Shown: positions 35,403 through 44,165, numbered from the stretch's first letter. The stretch: DNA of 64,000 bases from CAVSWT01 sp963731745 (GCA_963731745.1 CAVSWT010000014.1:1-64000), one strand, 5' to 3'. Numbers and translations are program-made. The notes: generated by a model not told the origin, from the sequence alone.

Positions 35403-35578
35403 TTTTATACTGTTCTATAGAAAAATTTGTTAATCAAATATTTATTAAATCAAACTTAAAAATATCAGGATACTATAACAAAAATATAATCATTCATTTT
35501 TTTAAATGAATATTTCTGATAGAAAATGTCTTTTAGAATTATTATTATCAACTTTCAATTTAATATTTAAATACTTCC

Positions 35579-36850
35579 ATGAAAAACCTTCAACTATCAA
35601 AAACTGAAGCGGCGAAAATTGTTTTAAAATCTCAATTGCTTGACGGCAAAATAAAATCTGCACAAGGTAAGCTTGGTTTTGCTGAAATTATTAATAAGCT
35701 TGGATACGTTCAGATAGATACGATTTCAGTAATCAATAGAGCGCATCATCATATTCTTTGGTCACGTAAAAATAATTATAAAGAAAAATATCTTCATGAC
35801 CTTCAAGCTAAAGAGAGATTAATTTTCGAATATTGGACACACGCCATGTCCTTTATTCCAATGCAGGATTACAAATTCGCTTTGCCTAGGATGCAAAATT
35901 TTAACAATCCTAAAAGTAAATGGCTTAAATACAGGCACGATCAATCAAAAAAGTTTTTTGCGCCGGTCCTGGAAAGAATTAAAAATGAAGGCCCCTTAAG
36001 CTCAAGTGATTTTGAAAATGAATCCGGCAAAAAAGGCGGAACCTGGTGGGAATGGAAACCGGCAAAAACAGCTCTTGAGTATCTTTTCTGGAAAGGTGAT
36101 TTGATGATAAGCGAAAGGAAAAAATTTCAAAAATATTATGATTTAACTGAAAGAGTTCTTCCAAATAATATTGATACAAGCTTTCCATCTAATAAAGAAT
36201 TGAGCTATTATTTTGTCAAACGTGCTCTGTCTTCGCTTGGTATTGCGTCTGAAAAAGAAGTATTAAAATTTATGCAGCCGGGCAAAACAAGTGTCTCTGA
36301 TTTGCAAATTGCAGATAAGAATTCAATCGTAAAAGCAATTGATGAATTATGCGAATCAGGAGAAGTGACTCCGCTGATAATTGAAGCAGATCATAAATTA
36401 AAAAATTATGCTTTGAGTGAAACTATAAACAAAGCAGCCGGCAGAAAAAAGTTATTGCCGCAAGTACATTTATTATCGCCATTTGATAATCTTATAATTC
36501 AAAGAGAAAGAACAAAAAGATTATTTGATTTTGATTATACAATTGAATGTTACGTACCAGCGCCGAAAAGAAAGTTTGGATATTTTGTGGTACCGATTCT
36601 TTGGGGAGATAAATTTATTGGAAGGCTTGATCCCAAAGCAGACCGTTTAACAAACACATTAATAATTAATAATATCGTGTTTGAAGATATTCCAATTGAT
36701 TATGATGAGTTAATTCCAGAGTTATCATCAGCGCTTTGGAAATTTGCTTTGTTTAACGGATGTGATAAAATTTTAATAAAGAAATGTAAGCCTGGTTCAA
36801 TTAAATCAATTCTTAAAAGTTCAATAAAAAATTCCGCAACCAAAGGTTAA
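35579..36850 (+). CDS. Winged-helix DNA glycosylase, YcaQ/AlkX family
   Basis: The 423-residue protein follows the YcaQ (HTH_42) family: LGYVQIDTISVINRAHHHIL near residue 41, FEYWTHAMSFIPM, and late LLSPFDNLIIQRERTKRLF with a final strand LIPELSSALWKFALFNGC. These enzymes unhook interstrand crosslinks or remove bulky alkylated bases. The motif around QIDTISVI carries the residues needed for activity. The stop codon (36848-36850) lies inside the AAAGGTTAAC flank of a hairpin repeat, so the last residues (ATKG) may be contributed by the repeat. Confidence 0.85.
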   Translation: MKNLQLSKTEAAKIVLKSQLLDGKIKSAQGKLGFAEIINKLGYVQIDTISVINRAHHHILWSRKNNYKEKYLHDLQAKERLIFEYWTHAMSFIPMQDYKFALPRMQNFNNPKSKWLKYRHDQSKKFFAPVLERIKNEGPLSSSDFENESGKKGGTWWEWKPAKTALEYLFWKGDLMISERKKFQKYYDLTERVLPNNIDTSFPSNKELSYYFVKRALSSLGIASEKEVLKFMQPGKTSVSDLQIADKNSIVKAIDELCESGEVTPLIIEADHKLKNYALSETINKAAGRKKLLPQVHLLSPFDNLIIQRERTKRLFDFDYTIECYVPAPKRKFGYFVVPILWGDKFIGRLDPKADRLTNTLIINNIVFEDIPIDYDELIPELSSALWKFALFNGCDKILIKKCKPGSIKSILKSSIKNSATKG

Positions 36851-36998
36851 CACCCCGATTTATCGGGGTGACTGTAAAGAGAAAAACTAACAGCTCATAA
36901 CCGTCCTGCCTGCCGCAGGCAGGTTTAACGGTTTATTCTTCTTGCTGCTTTTCATTCTCCGGTATTATTTGATTCTACCACCGCAATGAATTGCGGTG
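36841..36998. repeat. Hairpin repeat block 1
   Basis: Three hairpins follow the glycosylase gene. At 36851-36870 CACCCCGA and TCGGGGTG flank TTTA, after GGTTAA. At 36899-36933 AACCGT and ACGGTT flank a 19-bp palindrome (CCTGCCTGCCGCAGGCAGG) plus TTTA. At 36979-36998 CACCGCAA-type arms flank TGAA, which on the other strand is TTCA. The block ends about 30 bases before the lyase-like gene. Confidence 0.85.
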
Positions 36999-37027
36999 TT
37001 CACTTTTACATTTGATCATTCAATCAA

Positions 37028-37897
37028 TCATTTGTTCAAACCTATTGCCATTTTATATGCAGTTGCCGCTTCGGGAAGCGGTGTTAAGGTATCTAGTAAA
37101 AGATTATAAGTACCTTTTGAAGAAAGTTCGTCTGCAACTTTTTTAATTAAAGCTAATGTAGCTTTCATCAAACATGAACCAAGACTTAAACGGGCAACAC
37201 CTAAATCCTGAAGTTCATTTACTGATGGAGGTAATCCTATTCCGACTTTAGGATTAGCAAGTATATTTATTGGTGCGTTAATTTCCTTAACCAATGTTGA
37301 GATCATTTCTTTTTCCCAAACCGGCTGCACGAATATACAGTCGGCACCCGCTTCCCGGTATTTATTGCCGCGCTTAATTGATTCGGCTAATTTCTCTTGC
37401 CGCGAACCTGACGAAGTATAAAATGAATCCGTTCTTGCATTAATTACTAAATGAAAGCCAAGTGAATCTGATAATGCACGGATGGCAGATATTCTTTCAC
37501 AAAATTCCATCTCGTCAATTAATACAGGATTTAAATCAATACTATCTTCAATATTTATTCCTACAATTCCTGTTGCAATAATTTTTTTAACCGAATCAAT
37601 TATTTCATCCAAATTATTTCCATACCCGGCTTCTATATCCACAGTTACCGGCACTTGTACCGCATTTACAATTCCGGTAATAGCTTCAATCATTTCCGAT
37701 AGTTGTATTACCTGGCAGTCGGGATAACCTAAAGATGCAGCTATTCCCATACTTGTTGTAGCGATTGCTTTGTATCCACTTGCTTCTATTAATTTAGAGC
37801 TTCCAATGTCCCACGAATTTAACAGAACCAAAATCTCTTTGTCATGATGATACTTCAAGAACAGTTCGGCTTTCTCTTTCTGAATACTTGAAACCAT
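37028..37897 (-). CDS. Isocitrate lyase/PEP mutase family protein
   Basis: The 289-residue protein has the family's TIM-barrel pattern: LLNSWDIGSSKLIEASGYKA, then VPVTVDIEAGYGN with metal-binding acidic residues, GINIEDS, and LVINARTDSFY. The usual C-terminal serine-leucine segment GVARLSLGSCLM is present. Members cleave or form C-C or C-P bonds on small 2-oxo acids; which one cannot be told. The lysate-type KKCGH of true isocitrate lyase is absent. It is a single gene between hairpin block 1 and a VOC gene. Confidence 0.87.
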   Translation of the reverse strand: MVSSIQKEKAELFLKYHHDKEILVLLNSWDIGSSKLIEASGYKAIATTSMGIAASLGYPDCQVIQLSEMIEAITGIVNAVQVPVTVDIEAGYGNNLDEIIDSVKKIIATGIVGINIEDSIDLNPVLIDEMEFCERISAIRALSDSLGFHLVINARTDSFYTSSGSRQEKLAESIKRGNKYREAGADCIFVQPVWEKEMISTLVKEINAPINILANPKVGIGLPPSVNELQDLGVARLSLGSCLMKATLALIKKVADELSSKGTYNLLLDTLTPLPEAATAYKMAIGLNK

Positions 37898-38020
37898 AAA
37901 ATGGCCCTTTCTAAATGTTAAATATAAATGCCTCTAACTTCACACTGAACTGCTGCTAATGTTTATGAATATTTCACTAAAATTATGAACAGCTCAAAAG
38001 CCGCATACAAAAACATGCTG

Positions 38021-38518
38021 TCATTTAGGTTCCCATAGTTCAATCTTGTTTCCTTCTGCGTCCATTATATGTACAAATTTTCCAAAGTCGTAATCCGCTA
38101 TGCTGTCAAGTATAGTCACTCCGTTTTCTTTTAGCTTGTTTACAAGCCCCTCAATATTCTGAACAGTGTAATTAATCATAAAATCTTTTTGAGATGGAGA
38201 AAAATAATCATCACCCTTTTTAAATGGTTTCCATTGCAGAGAATTTATCTCGTCAGGTTTGTTAATATTCCTGGATTCAAAACTCGACGAACCCCAATCA
38301 TTAAATTCGATCCCTAAATTTTTGCTGTACCATTCTTTCGTTTCCTTCAGGTTGTCCGAATAAAAAAAGATTCCACCAATCCCGGTAACTTTTGGTATTG
38401 TATCATCCATAATTATTTCCTTCTGTTTATTTGTGCTGAGTGTATCGTTTGTTTCATCAGTTGAATTGAAACTTAATGTTAGTAATGATAAGAGAGCAAT
38501 AATCGTAACGATTTTCAT
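38021..38518 (-). CDS. Secreted VOC-family (glyoxalase-like) protein
   Basis: From ATG 38518 (RBS-like GGAAA just upstream) the 165-residue protein has a signal peptide (MKIVTIIALLSLLTLSFNS) and one vicinal-oxygen-chelate domain: GIGGIFFYSDNLKETKEWYS, LQWKPFKKGDD, and the final DAEGNKIELWEP. VOC domains bind a metal in dioxygenases, glyoxalases and resistance proteins. An in-frame ATG at 38569 would add 17 residues in front of the signal peptide and is unlikely. The function is unknown. Confidence 0.8.
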   Translation of the reverse strand: MKIVTIIALLSLLTLSFNSTDETNDTLSTNKQKEIIMDDTIPKVTGIGGIFFYSDNLKETKEWYSKNLGIEFNDWGSSSFESRNINKPDEINSLQWKPFKKGDDYFSPSQKDFMINYTVQNIEGLVNKLKENGVTILDSIADYDFGKFVHIMDAEGNKIELWEPK

Positions 38519-38619
38519 ATTAATTTCCTTTCGATACTTACCAACTATGTTGGTATTAATATAGAACATGGAAAAGTTATGCTTATGGGAAAGGGAATTT
38601 AAATTAACACGCGGAAAAT

Positions 38620-38760
38620 GTAATAAAAAGCATTTTAAAAAACATCAGGCTGCGGAGGGCGGATATTTTGCATCACGGTAATGAATTGCGAAGTTAACTT
38701 TTTCATTCGATCATCAAAGGTTAACTCACCGATTCAATGATATCATACATTCAACAAGCA
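38620..38760. repeat. Degenerate hairpin repeat block
   Basis: AATGTAATAAAAAGCATTTT, then a decayed CACGGTAATGAATTGCGAAG, GTTAACTTTTTCATTCGATC, AAAGGTTAACTCACCGATTC and AATGATATCAT. The first part recurs near 47629 and the rest in all larger blocks, so this is an eroded copy of the same composite repeat. Confidence 0.6.
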
Positions 38761-38837
38761 ATGGTTTACGCTAGAAAAAGTAGTTTTGTCTATATTTCTA
38801 TTTTCACTAATTTGAATAATAAAGAGTATAAACAATA

Positions 38838-39022
38838 ATGCGTAAATATTCAGTTGGGATTGATAAGAACAAAAATAAATTCGGCTTTGCTGCTCTGAGT
38901 GCCTTGGCCGCAATCGGAGACTGATCCAATAGATACAATAAATAACTCTTTAGTTTATTACATTGCGCTAAAGAAAGCTGGGGTCCCAGTTGAGATGCAC
39001 TTATATGCGCAGGGCAAAGGTT
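38838..39022 (+). pseudogene. Alpha/beta hydrolase (esterase) remnant
   Basis: Reading 38924-39022 gives DPIDTINNSLVYYIALKKAG, then VPVEMHLYAQGKG and a stop. This matches the end of acetylxylan-esterase-like hydrolases (PVDNSLLYYxALxKAGVPxEMHxY). Upstream, IDKNKNKFGFAALSALAAIG in another frame recalls the nucleophile region, with the middle deleted. The reading stops inside GGTTAACT, the flank of the hairpin at 39025-39044, so the gene was cut at a hairpin repeat. Confidence 0.55.
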
Positions 39023-39044
39023 AACTCCGGGATTTATCCCGGAG
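39016..39044. repeat. Hairpin with CTCCGGGA stem and TTTA loop
   Basis: AAAGGTTAA is followed by CTCCGGGATTTATCCCGGAG, an 8-bp perfect stem around TTTA. The same stem occurs in inverted orientation at 42870-42889 and, less complete, at 40371-40386. Confidence 0.8.
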
Positions 39045-39139
39045 AAGAGAGCAACCTTTAGTAAATAATTTCTTAAAATAATTTTAGCTTATCTTAAATA
39101 GGTTTAGAACAAAAATAAAAATCTTTTTGAGATAAAATT

Positions 39140-39529
39140 ATGAAACCAACTAATTCAATTATACCCGGCGGTGTTGAGCAATACATAGAAGAACAACCCA
39201 AGGAAGTACAAGACAGGTTAAATAAGATAAGGACTGCTATACAAGAAGCTGCCCCTGGAGCTATTGAGACAGTAAGTTACTTTCAAATGCCTGGATATTT
39301 CTACAAAGGTTATGATTATAATGGCATGTTTGCCTGGTTCAGTTTTAAGAAACCGAATGTACGGCTTCATGTTCGACCGGAAGCAATAGAAGCCCACAAA
39401 AAGGATCTCACTGCTTATTCAAGTACAAAAGCTATTGTTAGTTTTCCATCAGATGAAGAAATACCAATTAAGATTGTGGAAAAGTTAGTGAAGGCAAGTG
39501 TAAAGGTAATGAAAGAGAAGAAAGGCTAA
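39140..39529 (+). CDS. DUF1801 (YdhG-like) protein
   Basis: The 129-residue protein is a full DUF1801 domain: VEQYIEEQPKEVQDRLNKIR, then VSYFQMPGYFYKG and MFAWFSFKKPNVRLHVRPE. Members have a frataxin-like alpha/beta fold, and one (Fra/YdhG of Bacillus) has been proposed as an iron chaperone; whether that applies here is unclear. A second, truncated member lies at 20692-20916. No operon partner is evident. Confidence 0.85.
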   Translation: MKPTNSIIPGGVEQYIEEQPKEVQDRLNKIRTAIQEAAPGAIETVSYFQMPGYFYKGYDYNGMFAWFSFKKPNVRLHVRPEAIEAHKKDLTAYSSTKAIVSFPSDEEIPIKIVEKLVKASVKVMKEKKG

Positions 39530-39679
39530 AATATATTTATTGTACTGAATGCAATAGTATATTCCCTTTTCTGCTTTATAAATTATAAAAATTATTAATT
39601 TAAGCGCATTGTAATTAAGTGGATTGCGCTTTAACAGCAACTCTTAACCATTAACTAAATTTTTTGAAAGGACTTTTAA

Positions 39680-40327
39680 ATGCAAAAATTACGTGTAGCA
39701 AGTTTTTCTATTTCTGTGGATGGATTTGGGGCAGGGCCAAATCAAAGCCTAAAAAATCCTTTGGGAGTCGGTGGCCCGGAGCTTCACCAATGGTTTTATC
39801 CTACAAAAACTTTTCAGCAAAACGTATTAGGAAAAAGCGGCGGCACAACAGGAGTTGATAATGAATTTGCCGAAAACGGATTTAAAAATATCGGGGCCTG
39901 GATTTTAGGGCGCAATATGTTTAGTCCATACCGCGGCGCGCCTAATGCTGATTGGAAAGGCTGGTGGGGAGACAACCCGCCGTATCATGTTCCTGTGTTT
40001 ATCTTAACTCATCATAAACGCGAATCAATTGAGATGGAAGGCGGCACCACTTTTCACTTTGTAACGGACGGGATTAAGGCAGCTCTTGAAAAAGCTTTTG
40101 ATTCTGCAGACGGCAAAGATGTAAGGCTTGGCGGAGGCGTTAGTACAATTCGCCAATATCTTAAGGCTCAATTAATAGATGAATTACATTTGGTTCAATC
40201 ACCTGTAATTTTAGGAAGCGGCGAAAATCTTTTTTTGAATTTGGATCTCAAGTCATTGGGGTATAAATGCACTGAACATGTTCCTAGCGAGAAGGCAATA
40301 CATTTGATTATAAAAAAAACATCGTAA
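39680..40327 (+). CDS. Dihydrofolate-reductase-family (RibD C-terminal) protein
   Basis: The 215-residue protein begins KLRVASFSISVDGFGAGPNQ and continues with WILGRNMF, PVFILTHHKR, FHFVTDGIKAALEKA, VRLGGGVSTIRQYLKAQLID and a final ELHLVQSPVILGSG. This is the RibD C-terminal/DHFR-like fold, an NADPH-dependent reductase module. A GAAAGGA precedes the start. The stop codon (40325-40327) lies in the GTAAACTGTT flank of a hairpin, so the repeat abuts the coding end. Confidence 0.88.
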   Translation: MQKLRVASFSISVDGFGAGPNQSLKNPLGVGGPELHQWFYPTKTFQQNVLGKSGGTTGVDNEFAENGFKNIGAWILGRNMFSPYRGAPNADWKGWWGDNPPYHVPVFILTHHKRESIEMEGGTTFHFVTDGIKAALEKAFDSADGKDVRLGGGVSTIRQYLKAQLIDELHLVQSPVILGSGENLFLNLDLKSLGYKCTEHVPSEKAIHLIIKKTS

Positions 40328-40590
40328 ACTGTTGAAACAGTTAAGGGATGGTGGGGATGACTCTTTATCACCGGGATAAATCCCGGAGTTAACCTTTGGC
40401 TTTGCTTCACCGCAATAAATTGCGGTGTTAACTTTTTCATTCTATCAGCAAAGGTTAACTCCCCGATTAAATGATATCATATATACCGTAATTAAAGGTT
40501 AACACCCCGATTCATCGGGGTGACTAAACAAATCAAACTCAACTACACATAGCTCCCCGCCGCAATGAATTGCTGTGTTACCTTTTATGG
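40325..40590. repeat. Hairpin repeat block 2 (composite unit)
   Basis: In order: AACTGTTGAAACAGTT (40327-40342), CCGGGATAAATCCCGG (40371-40386), CACCGCAATAAATTGCGGTG (40408-40427), a broken stem with ATGATATCAT, CACCCCGATTCATCGGGGTG (40503-40522), and a decayed CCGCAATGAATTGCTGTG. Linkers are GTTAACCTTTGGCTTTGC and GTTAACTTTTTCATTC. The same order is repeated at 42826-43032 and 43034-43231. Confidence 0.88.
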
Positions 40591-40646
40591 TTAATGGCAG
40601 CTTTGGAAAGAAAGAGCTGCCGGGGTAATCAATAATTAAAATATAT

Positions 40647-41798
40647 TCACTTTCCAAAATCTGCTAAACGGCAAATAAATCCCCAACCGCCGCCAAGTTC
40701 ACTGACTGCCAACATCAATTCATTATTTCCTTGTTTTAAGGGAAGATAAACTGCATCGTTTTCCGGATTGACAATACCTAAAAAACCAGGATCTCTAAAA
40801 TACTGTGCGCTTCTGCCGCGGAACAGAATTTTACCATTTAGAAATACACTTACATCATCACTGTATCCAATATATAATTTTTTCGTCTCTTCCTTATCGG
40901 AATGTATAATAGTTTTTGCATACACTACTTTCATCCCGGGTTGAGGTTCAAGCCGTTTAGAAAAATCATTCGCAAACGATACTCTTAAATGCGGTGCTTC
41001 ATAATAACGATATAGTACTACGAACCCGGGAGGTTCCGCTTTTACGTCCCGCCAATTAATCGTATCCTCCTCTGACGGTTTGAGGGAGCTTTCGAGATTA
41101 TGTGCAAGAGCATCATATGAAGGTGAAATGCTCCAATTTGTAATTATATTTTGTTCCATTGATGGCAGGTGCCTTTCCCAAGCTGCATCTGGTGTAGAGC
41201 GAATTTTAAAATTAGAGAAATATGTTTTCCCTAATAAAACTGCAAAACCAATTTGGCCTTTCTGAACCCCACTTTTCAAATCATCCATTACAAGTGCAGG
41301 CTTTTCCATATCAGTAACATAAAGTTTCGCCTGCGCACCGGATACTTCCAGGCGTATATGAAACCATTCATCTTTTGGAATATCAACAGCACCCGTGAAT
41401 CCTGTTCCATTATAGATTTGCCAGTTGAAACCGCCACCAAGAATTGGTGTGTATTGTATGGCATCGGGAAGGCCGGATTTATGCGGGCGAAGATATACAA
41501 ACTCTGACTTACCGCTGTCATTATTAACTCTAAACTCAATACCGAAAAATCCTCTGCCTTCTGTGGCTTCGGCATCTACATCTATAACGCCATCGCGCAA
41601 TTCAAAGTTTTTTAAAATTGCTTCTCCGCCATTCATGGCAAAACATTTTCGGCCATGATGTTCGGTTATATTAACTTGCCCCTGTAAATCCCAGGTTAAG
41701 GAATCTACGTGAATGGGTGGTGTTTGCGGTTGACCCAATATTGACGTAACAGAAAATAAGAAAACAGAAGTGTAGACACTAAGAACTTCAAGCTGCAT
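40647..41798 (-). CDS. Secreted LamG/DUF1080-like protein
   Basis: The 383-residue reading has a hydrophobic start (LFSVTSILGQ). A beta-sandwich (about 30-210) follows with AILKNFELRDGVIDVDAEAT and FFGIEFRVNNDSG, the pattern of concanavalin-like domains. A C-terminal region has SDDVSVFLNGKILFRGRSAQ and PLKQGNNELMLAVSELGGG, resembling a sugar-binding jelly roll. The predicted start lacks positive charges. An ATG at 41809 in another frame has a strong GGAGGG site and encodes MLNKCSLKFLVSTLLFSYFL, a better signal peptide, so a frameshift near 41740 is possible. The role is unknown. Confidence 0.72.
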   Translation of the reverse strand: MQLEVLSVYTSVFLFSVTSILGQPQTPPIHVDSLTWDLQGQVNITEHHGRKCFAMNGGEAILKNFELRDGVIDVDAEATEGRGFFGIEFRVNNDSGKSEFVYLRPHKSGLPDAIQYTPILGGGFNWQIYNGTGFTGAVDIPKDEWFHIRLEVSGAQAKLYVTDMEKPALVMDDLKSGVQKGQIGFAVLLGKTYFSNFKIRSTPDAAWERHLPSMEQNIITNWSISPSYDALAHNLESSLKPSEEDTINWRDVKAEPPGFVVLYRYYEAPHLRVSFANDFSKRLEPQPGMKVVYAKTIIHSDKEETKKLYIGYSDDVSVFLNGKILFRGRSAQYFRDPGFLGIVNPENDAVYLPLKQGNNELMLAVSELGGGWGFICRLADFGK

Positions 41799-42133
41799 TT
41801 ATTTAGCATAGCGGCCCTCCTTAAATTATAATTGAAATTATACAGCCCGCATCTATTATTGAATTCAAATCACTGATCAATTTTATGGATTTTTCAATTT
41901 GCTCTGTTGTGTGTACAAAAGAGATAATTAAATACTGCCATAAAATTTTTTTACTAACTGAATTTGGAAAGGTGGTTAAATTAGAAAACGTATTGATAAG
42001 TTAATATGAATAATTAACTTAATGCAAAATAATATTGATGAATGGTTATAAAGATATGTTAATAGGAATTTTTAGATAATATATAAGAAATAATTTACAA
42101 TTAGCCGCCTTACATTTTAATTGCTGAAGCAAC

Positions 42134-42328
42134 ATAACCTTTGGCTTTGCTTCACCGCAATAAATTGCGGTGTTAACTTTTTCATTCTATCAGCAATGGT
42201 TAATTCCCCGATTAAATGATATCATATATACCGTAATCAAAGGTTAACACCCCGATTCATCGGGGTGAAAACACAGCATACGACAGCTTCCACAACCGCC
42301 CTGCCTGCCGCAGGCAGGTTTAATGGTT
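42134..42328. repeat. Hairpin repeat block 3 with filled loop site
   Basis: CACCGCAATAAATTGCGGTG (42153-42172), a broken stem with ATGATATCAT, CACCCCGATTCATCGGGGTG (42248-42267), then ACACAGCATACGACAGCTTC and AACCGC followed by a 19-bp palindrome (42300-42318), TTTA and ATGGTT. The same left flank occurs at 48002-48024 without the 19 bp. The HUH transposase stop codon lies in the TTTA. Between the LamG-like gene and this block (41810-42133) the DNA is AT-rich with nothing recognised. Confidence 0.85.
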
Positions 42329-42760
42329 TATAATTAAATTATATTTCTTTATAAATCCCTCATACTCCTCTGCAAAACTTTTTATCCTATGATGCTCTTT
42401 CTGATTTTTAATATACGCAATCACTTTATCTACCTGGGATTCTGAAACTGAGAATGCTGCATAACCTCTTCCCCATGAAAATCTGCCTCCTATTATTTTT
42501 TGTTGATTTATATAATGAGAAGAAGCACCTTTAAATAATTTTAAGCACTCTTCAGTCGTAAGGTTTGATGGTAAATCTATTAACGAATGAACATGTTCTG
42601 CGTTTACATAATTCACTTTCATAAAAATATTTTTTTCAACAGAATAATTGAAAAGATATTCTGATACTATCTTTGCAGCTTTTTCATTCAGCAGTTTTTC
42701 TCTATTGTGAGTTTCCCATATTATATGAAGCCATATTTTTGTGTATGAGTGAAGTGACAT
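42320..42760 (-). CDS. IS200/IS605-like HUH (Y1) transposase
   Basis: The 146-residue protein carries the HUH motif EHVHSL (His56, His58) and the catalytic tyrosine in AYIKNQKEHH (Tyr116, with Gln120 four residues on), exactly as in TnpA of IS200/IS605 elements. GGRFSWGRGYAAFSVSESQV is the usual linker before the Tyr helix. These enzymes cut and join single-stranded DNA at hairpins, recognising loop and flank bases. There is no TnpB. The gene is enclosed by hairpin blocks on both sides, and its stop codon falls in a TTTA loop, so it is the natural candidate to act on these hairpins. Confidence 0.88.
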   Translation of the reverse strand: MSLHSYTKIWLHIIWETHNREKLLNEKAAKIVSEYLFNYSVEKNIFMKVNYVNAEHVHSLIDLPSNLTTEECLKLFKGASSHYINQQKIIGGRFSWGRGYAAFSVSESQVDKVIAYIKNQKEHHRIKSFAEEYEGFIKKYNLIINH

Positions 42761-42825
42761 GATGCCCCACTTGTTTGTGATTGAATATTAAAATATTCTT
42801 TTTATTAAAGTAAATCAAGAAGAAG

Positions 42826-43032
42826 TAAACTGTTGAAACAGTTAGGGGATGGTGCGGACGAATCTATATCTCCGGGATAAATCCCGGAGTTAACCTTTGG
42901 CTTTGCGTCACCGCAATAAATTGCGGTGTTAACTTTTCATTCTATCAGCAAAGGTTAACTCTGCGATTCAATGATATCATATATTCAGTAATCAAAGGTT
43001 AACACCCCGATTCATCGGGTGAATAAACAAAG
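42826..43032. repeat. Hairpin repeat block 4 (composite unit)
   Basis: Same order as block 2: AACTGTTGAAACAGTT (42828-42843), CTCCGGGATAAATCCCGGAG (42870-42889), CACCGCAATAAATTGCGGTG (42909-42928), ATGATATCAT, and CACCCCGATTCATCGGGTG (43003-43021, one G lost). It lies just upstream of the transposase gene. Confidence 0.88.
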
Positions 43033-43033
43033 G

Positions 43034-43320
43034 TAAACTGTTGAAACAGTTAAGGGATGATAGGGAAGACTCTGTATCACCAGGATAAATCCCGGAGTTA
43101 ACCTTTGGCTTTGCTATCACCGCAATAAATTGCGGTGTTAACTTTTTATTCTATCAGCAAAGGTTAACACTGCGATTCAATGATATCATATATTCCATAA
43201 ATAAACGCTAACACCCCGATTCATCGGGGTGACTAAACAAATCCAAGACGGGGACTAAGAGTCCCCCAGATTTACGGTATTTTGTTCCACGAGCTAAAGC
43301 TCATGGCAAGTCAAAACATC
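43034..43320. repeat. Hairpin repeat block 5 and trailing palindromes
   Basis: AACTGTTGAAACAGTT (43036-43051), a decayed CCAGGATAAATCCCGG, CACCGCAATAAATTGCGGTG (43118-43137), ATGATATCAT, and CACCCCGATTCATCGGGGTG (43212-43231). Two further short palindromes follow: GGGGACTAAGAGTCCCC, and ATGAGCTTTAGCTCGTG on the minus strand, the latter again with a TTTA loop. Confidence 0.85.
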
Positions 43321-43444
43321 AAAAGCTTGTAGACATAATAAACCGCGATGCCAACAGCTTCATTCGGATTGGAAGTTTATTTACACCGCATAGGATTATT
43401 TTCTACAATCTATCGATTATCCATTCAATCAATCGTTACGCATT

Positions 43445-44165
43445 TTAATTTGCCGGTACTGGTTGAGCTTTTTTCTTTGAAGCGTTTCTTTGCGCTGCTG
43501 TTTTTGTGGTGCGGGCTGCTACGCCTAATTTTTTCAAGAAGCTGCTTTTTATCACGCAAAGCTACCTTGGCAATTTTAATATATTGTGCTAACCAGGCAT
43601 TCATTGCTTTTAAAGCTGTGTCCTGGTCACGGGTTGCTTGCTGCGCCGCTCCCTTCCATGATTCCTGTGTTTGGTTTGCAGAATCATAAGCACTTATCTT
43701 CTGCCTTTCGGATGCAAGCTTTTCTTCGGTGTAACCGAATGACTCCAGCGCAGATTTTATTTCCGGGACGTTATTGGCATTATCAAATATTGCATAAGCA
43801 GCAGAAATAAAACCCGCAGTTGATTTCGGCATCGAACCGCTTAAGCCAAGCTGCGCCAGTCTTGCATTATCATTTACAAAAACAGCTCTTGCTACTTTAG
43901 CCAGCGCCTGGTATGCATCGCGTGCGATTGTTTCCGCGATTCTTAAATTGCTGGTAGCCTGAAATTGCGATCCGGCTGCTGCTATCTGTGCATTCACAGC
44001 ACTTAAAGCAGCATCATACAAAACTTTTCCTTCGGTTAATTTTTCGGGCGGGTAGCCAAACTGTGTTACAAGCCCTTGAATTTCCGCATCCGCAAGTGTA
44101 TTGGTTACAGCTACCTGCGCAGCATTTAATTGTTCCGAGATAGAACTTTTTGATCTAGTAGGCAT
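43445..44165 (-). CDS. Alanine-rich helical protein, duplicated domain, late frameshift
   Basis: From ATG 44165 (strong GGAGGAAAT upstream) the protein is all-helical with two similar units: IQGLVTQFGYPPEKLTEGKV and IKSALESFGYTEEKLASERQ. The first frame runs past a T6 run at 43529-43534 into an unrelated tail. Correcting one base there gives EKLGVAARTTKTAAQRNASK and a stop at 43445, a basic alanine/lysine tail more like the rest of the family. Function is unknown; the tail could bind nucleic acid. Confidence 0.65.

Noticed and set aside
40325..43320. Array of evenly styled palindromes that could suggest CRISPR
   Set aside because: Repeat units differ in sequence, spacing is uneven, spacers are themselves repeated, and no cas gene is nearby.
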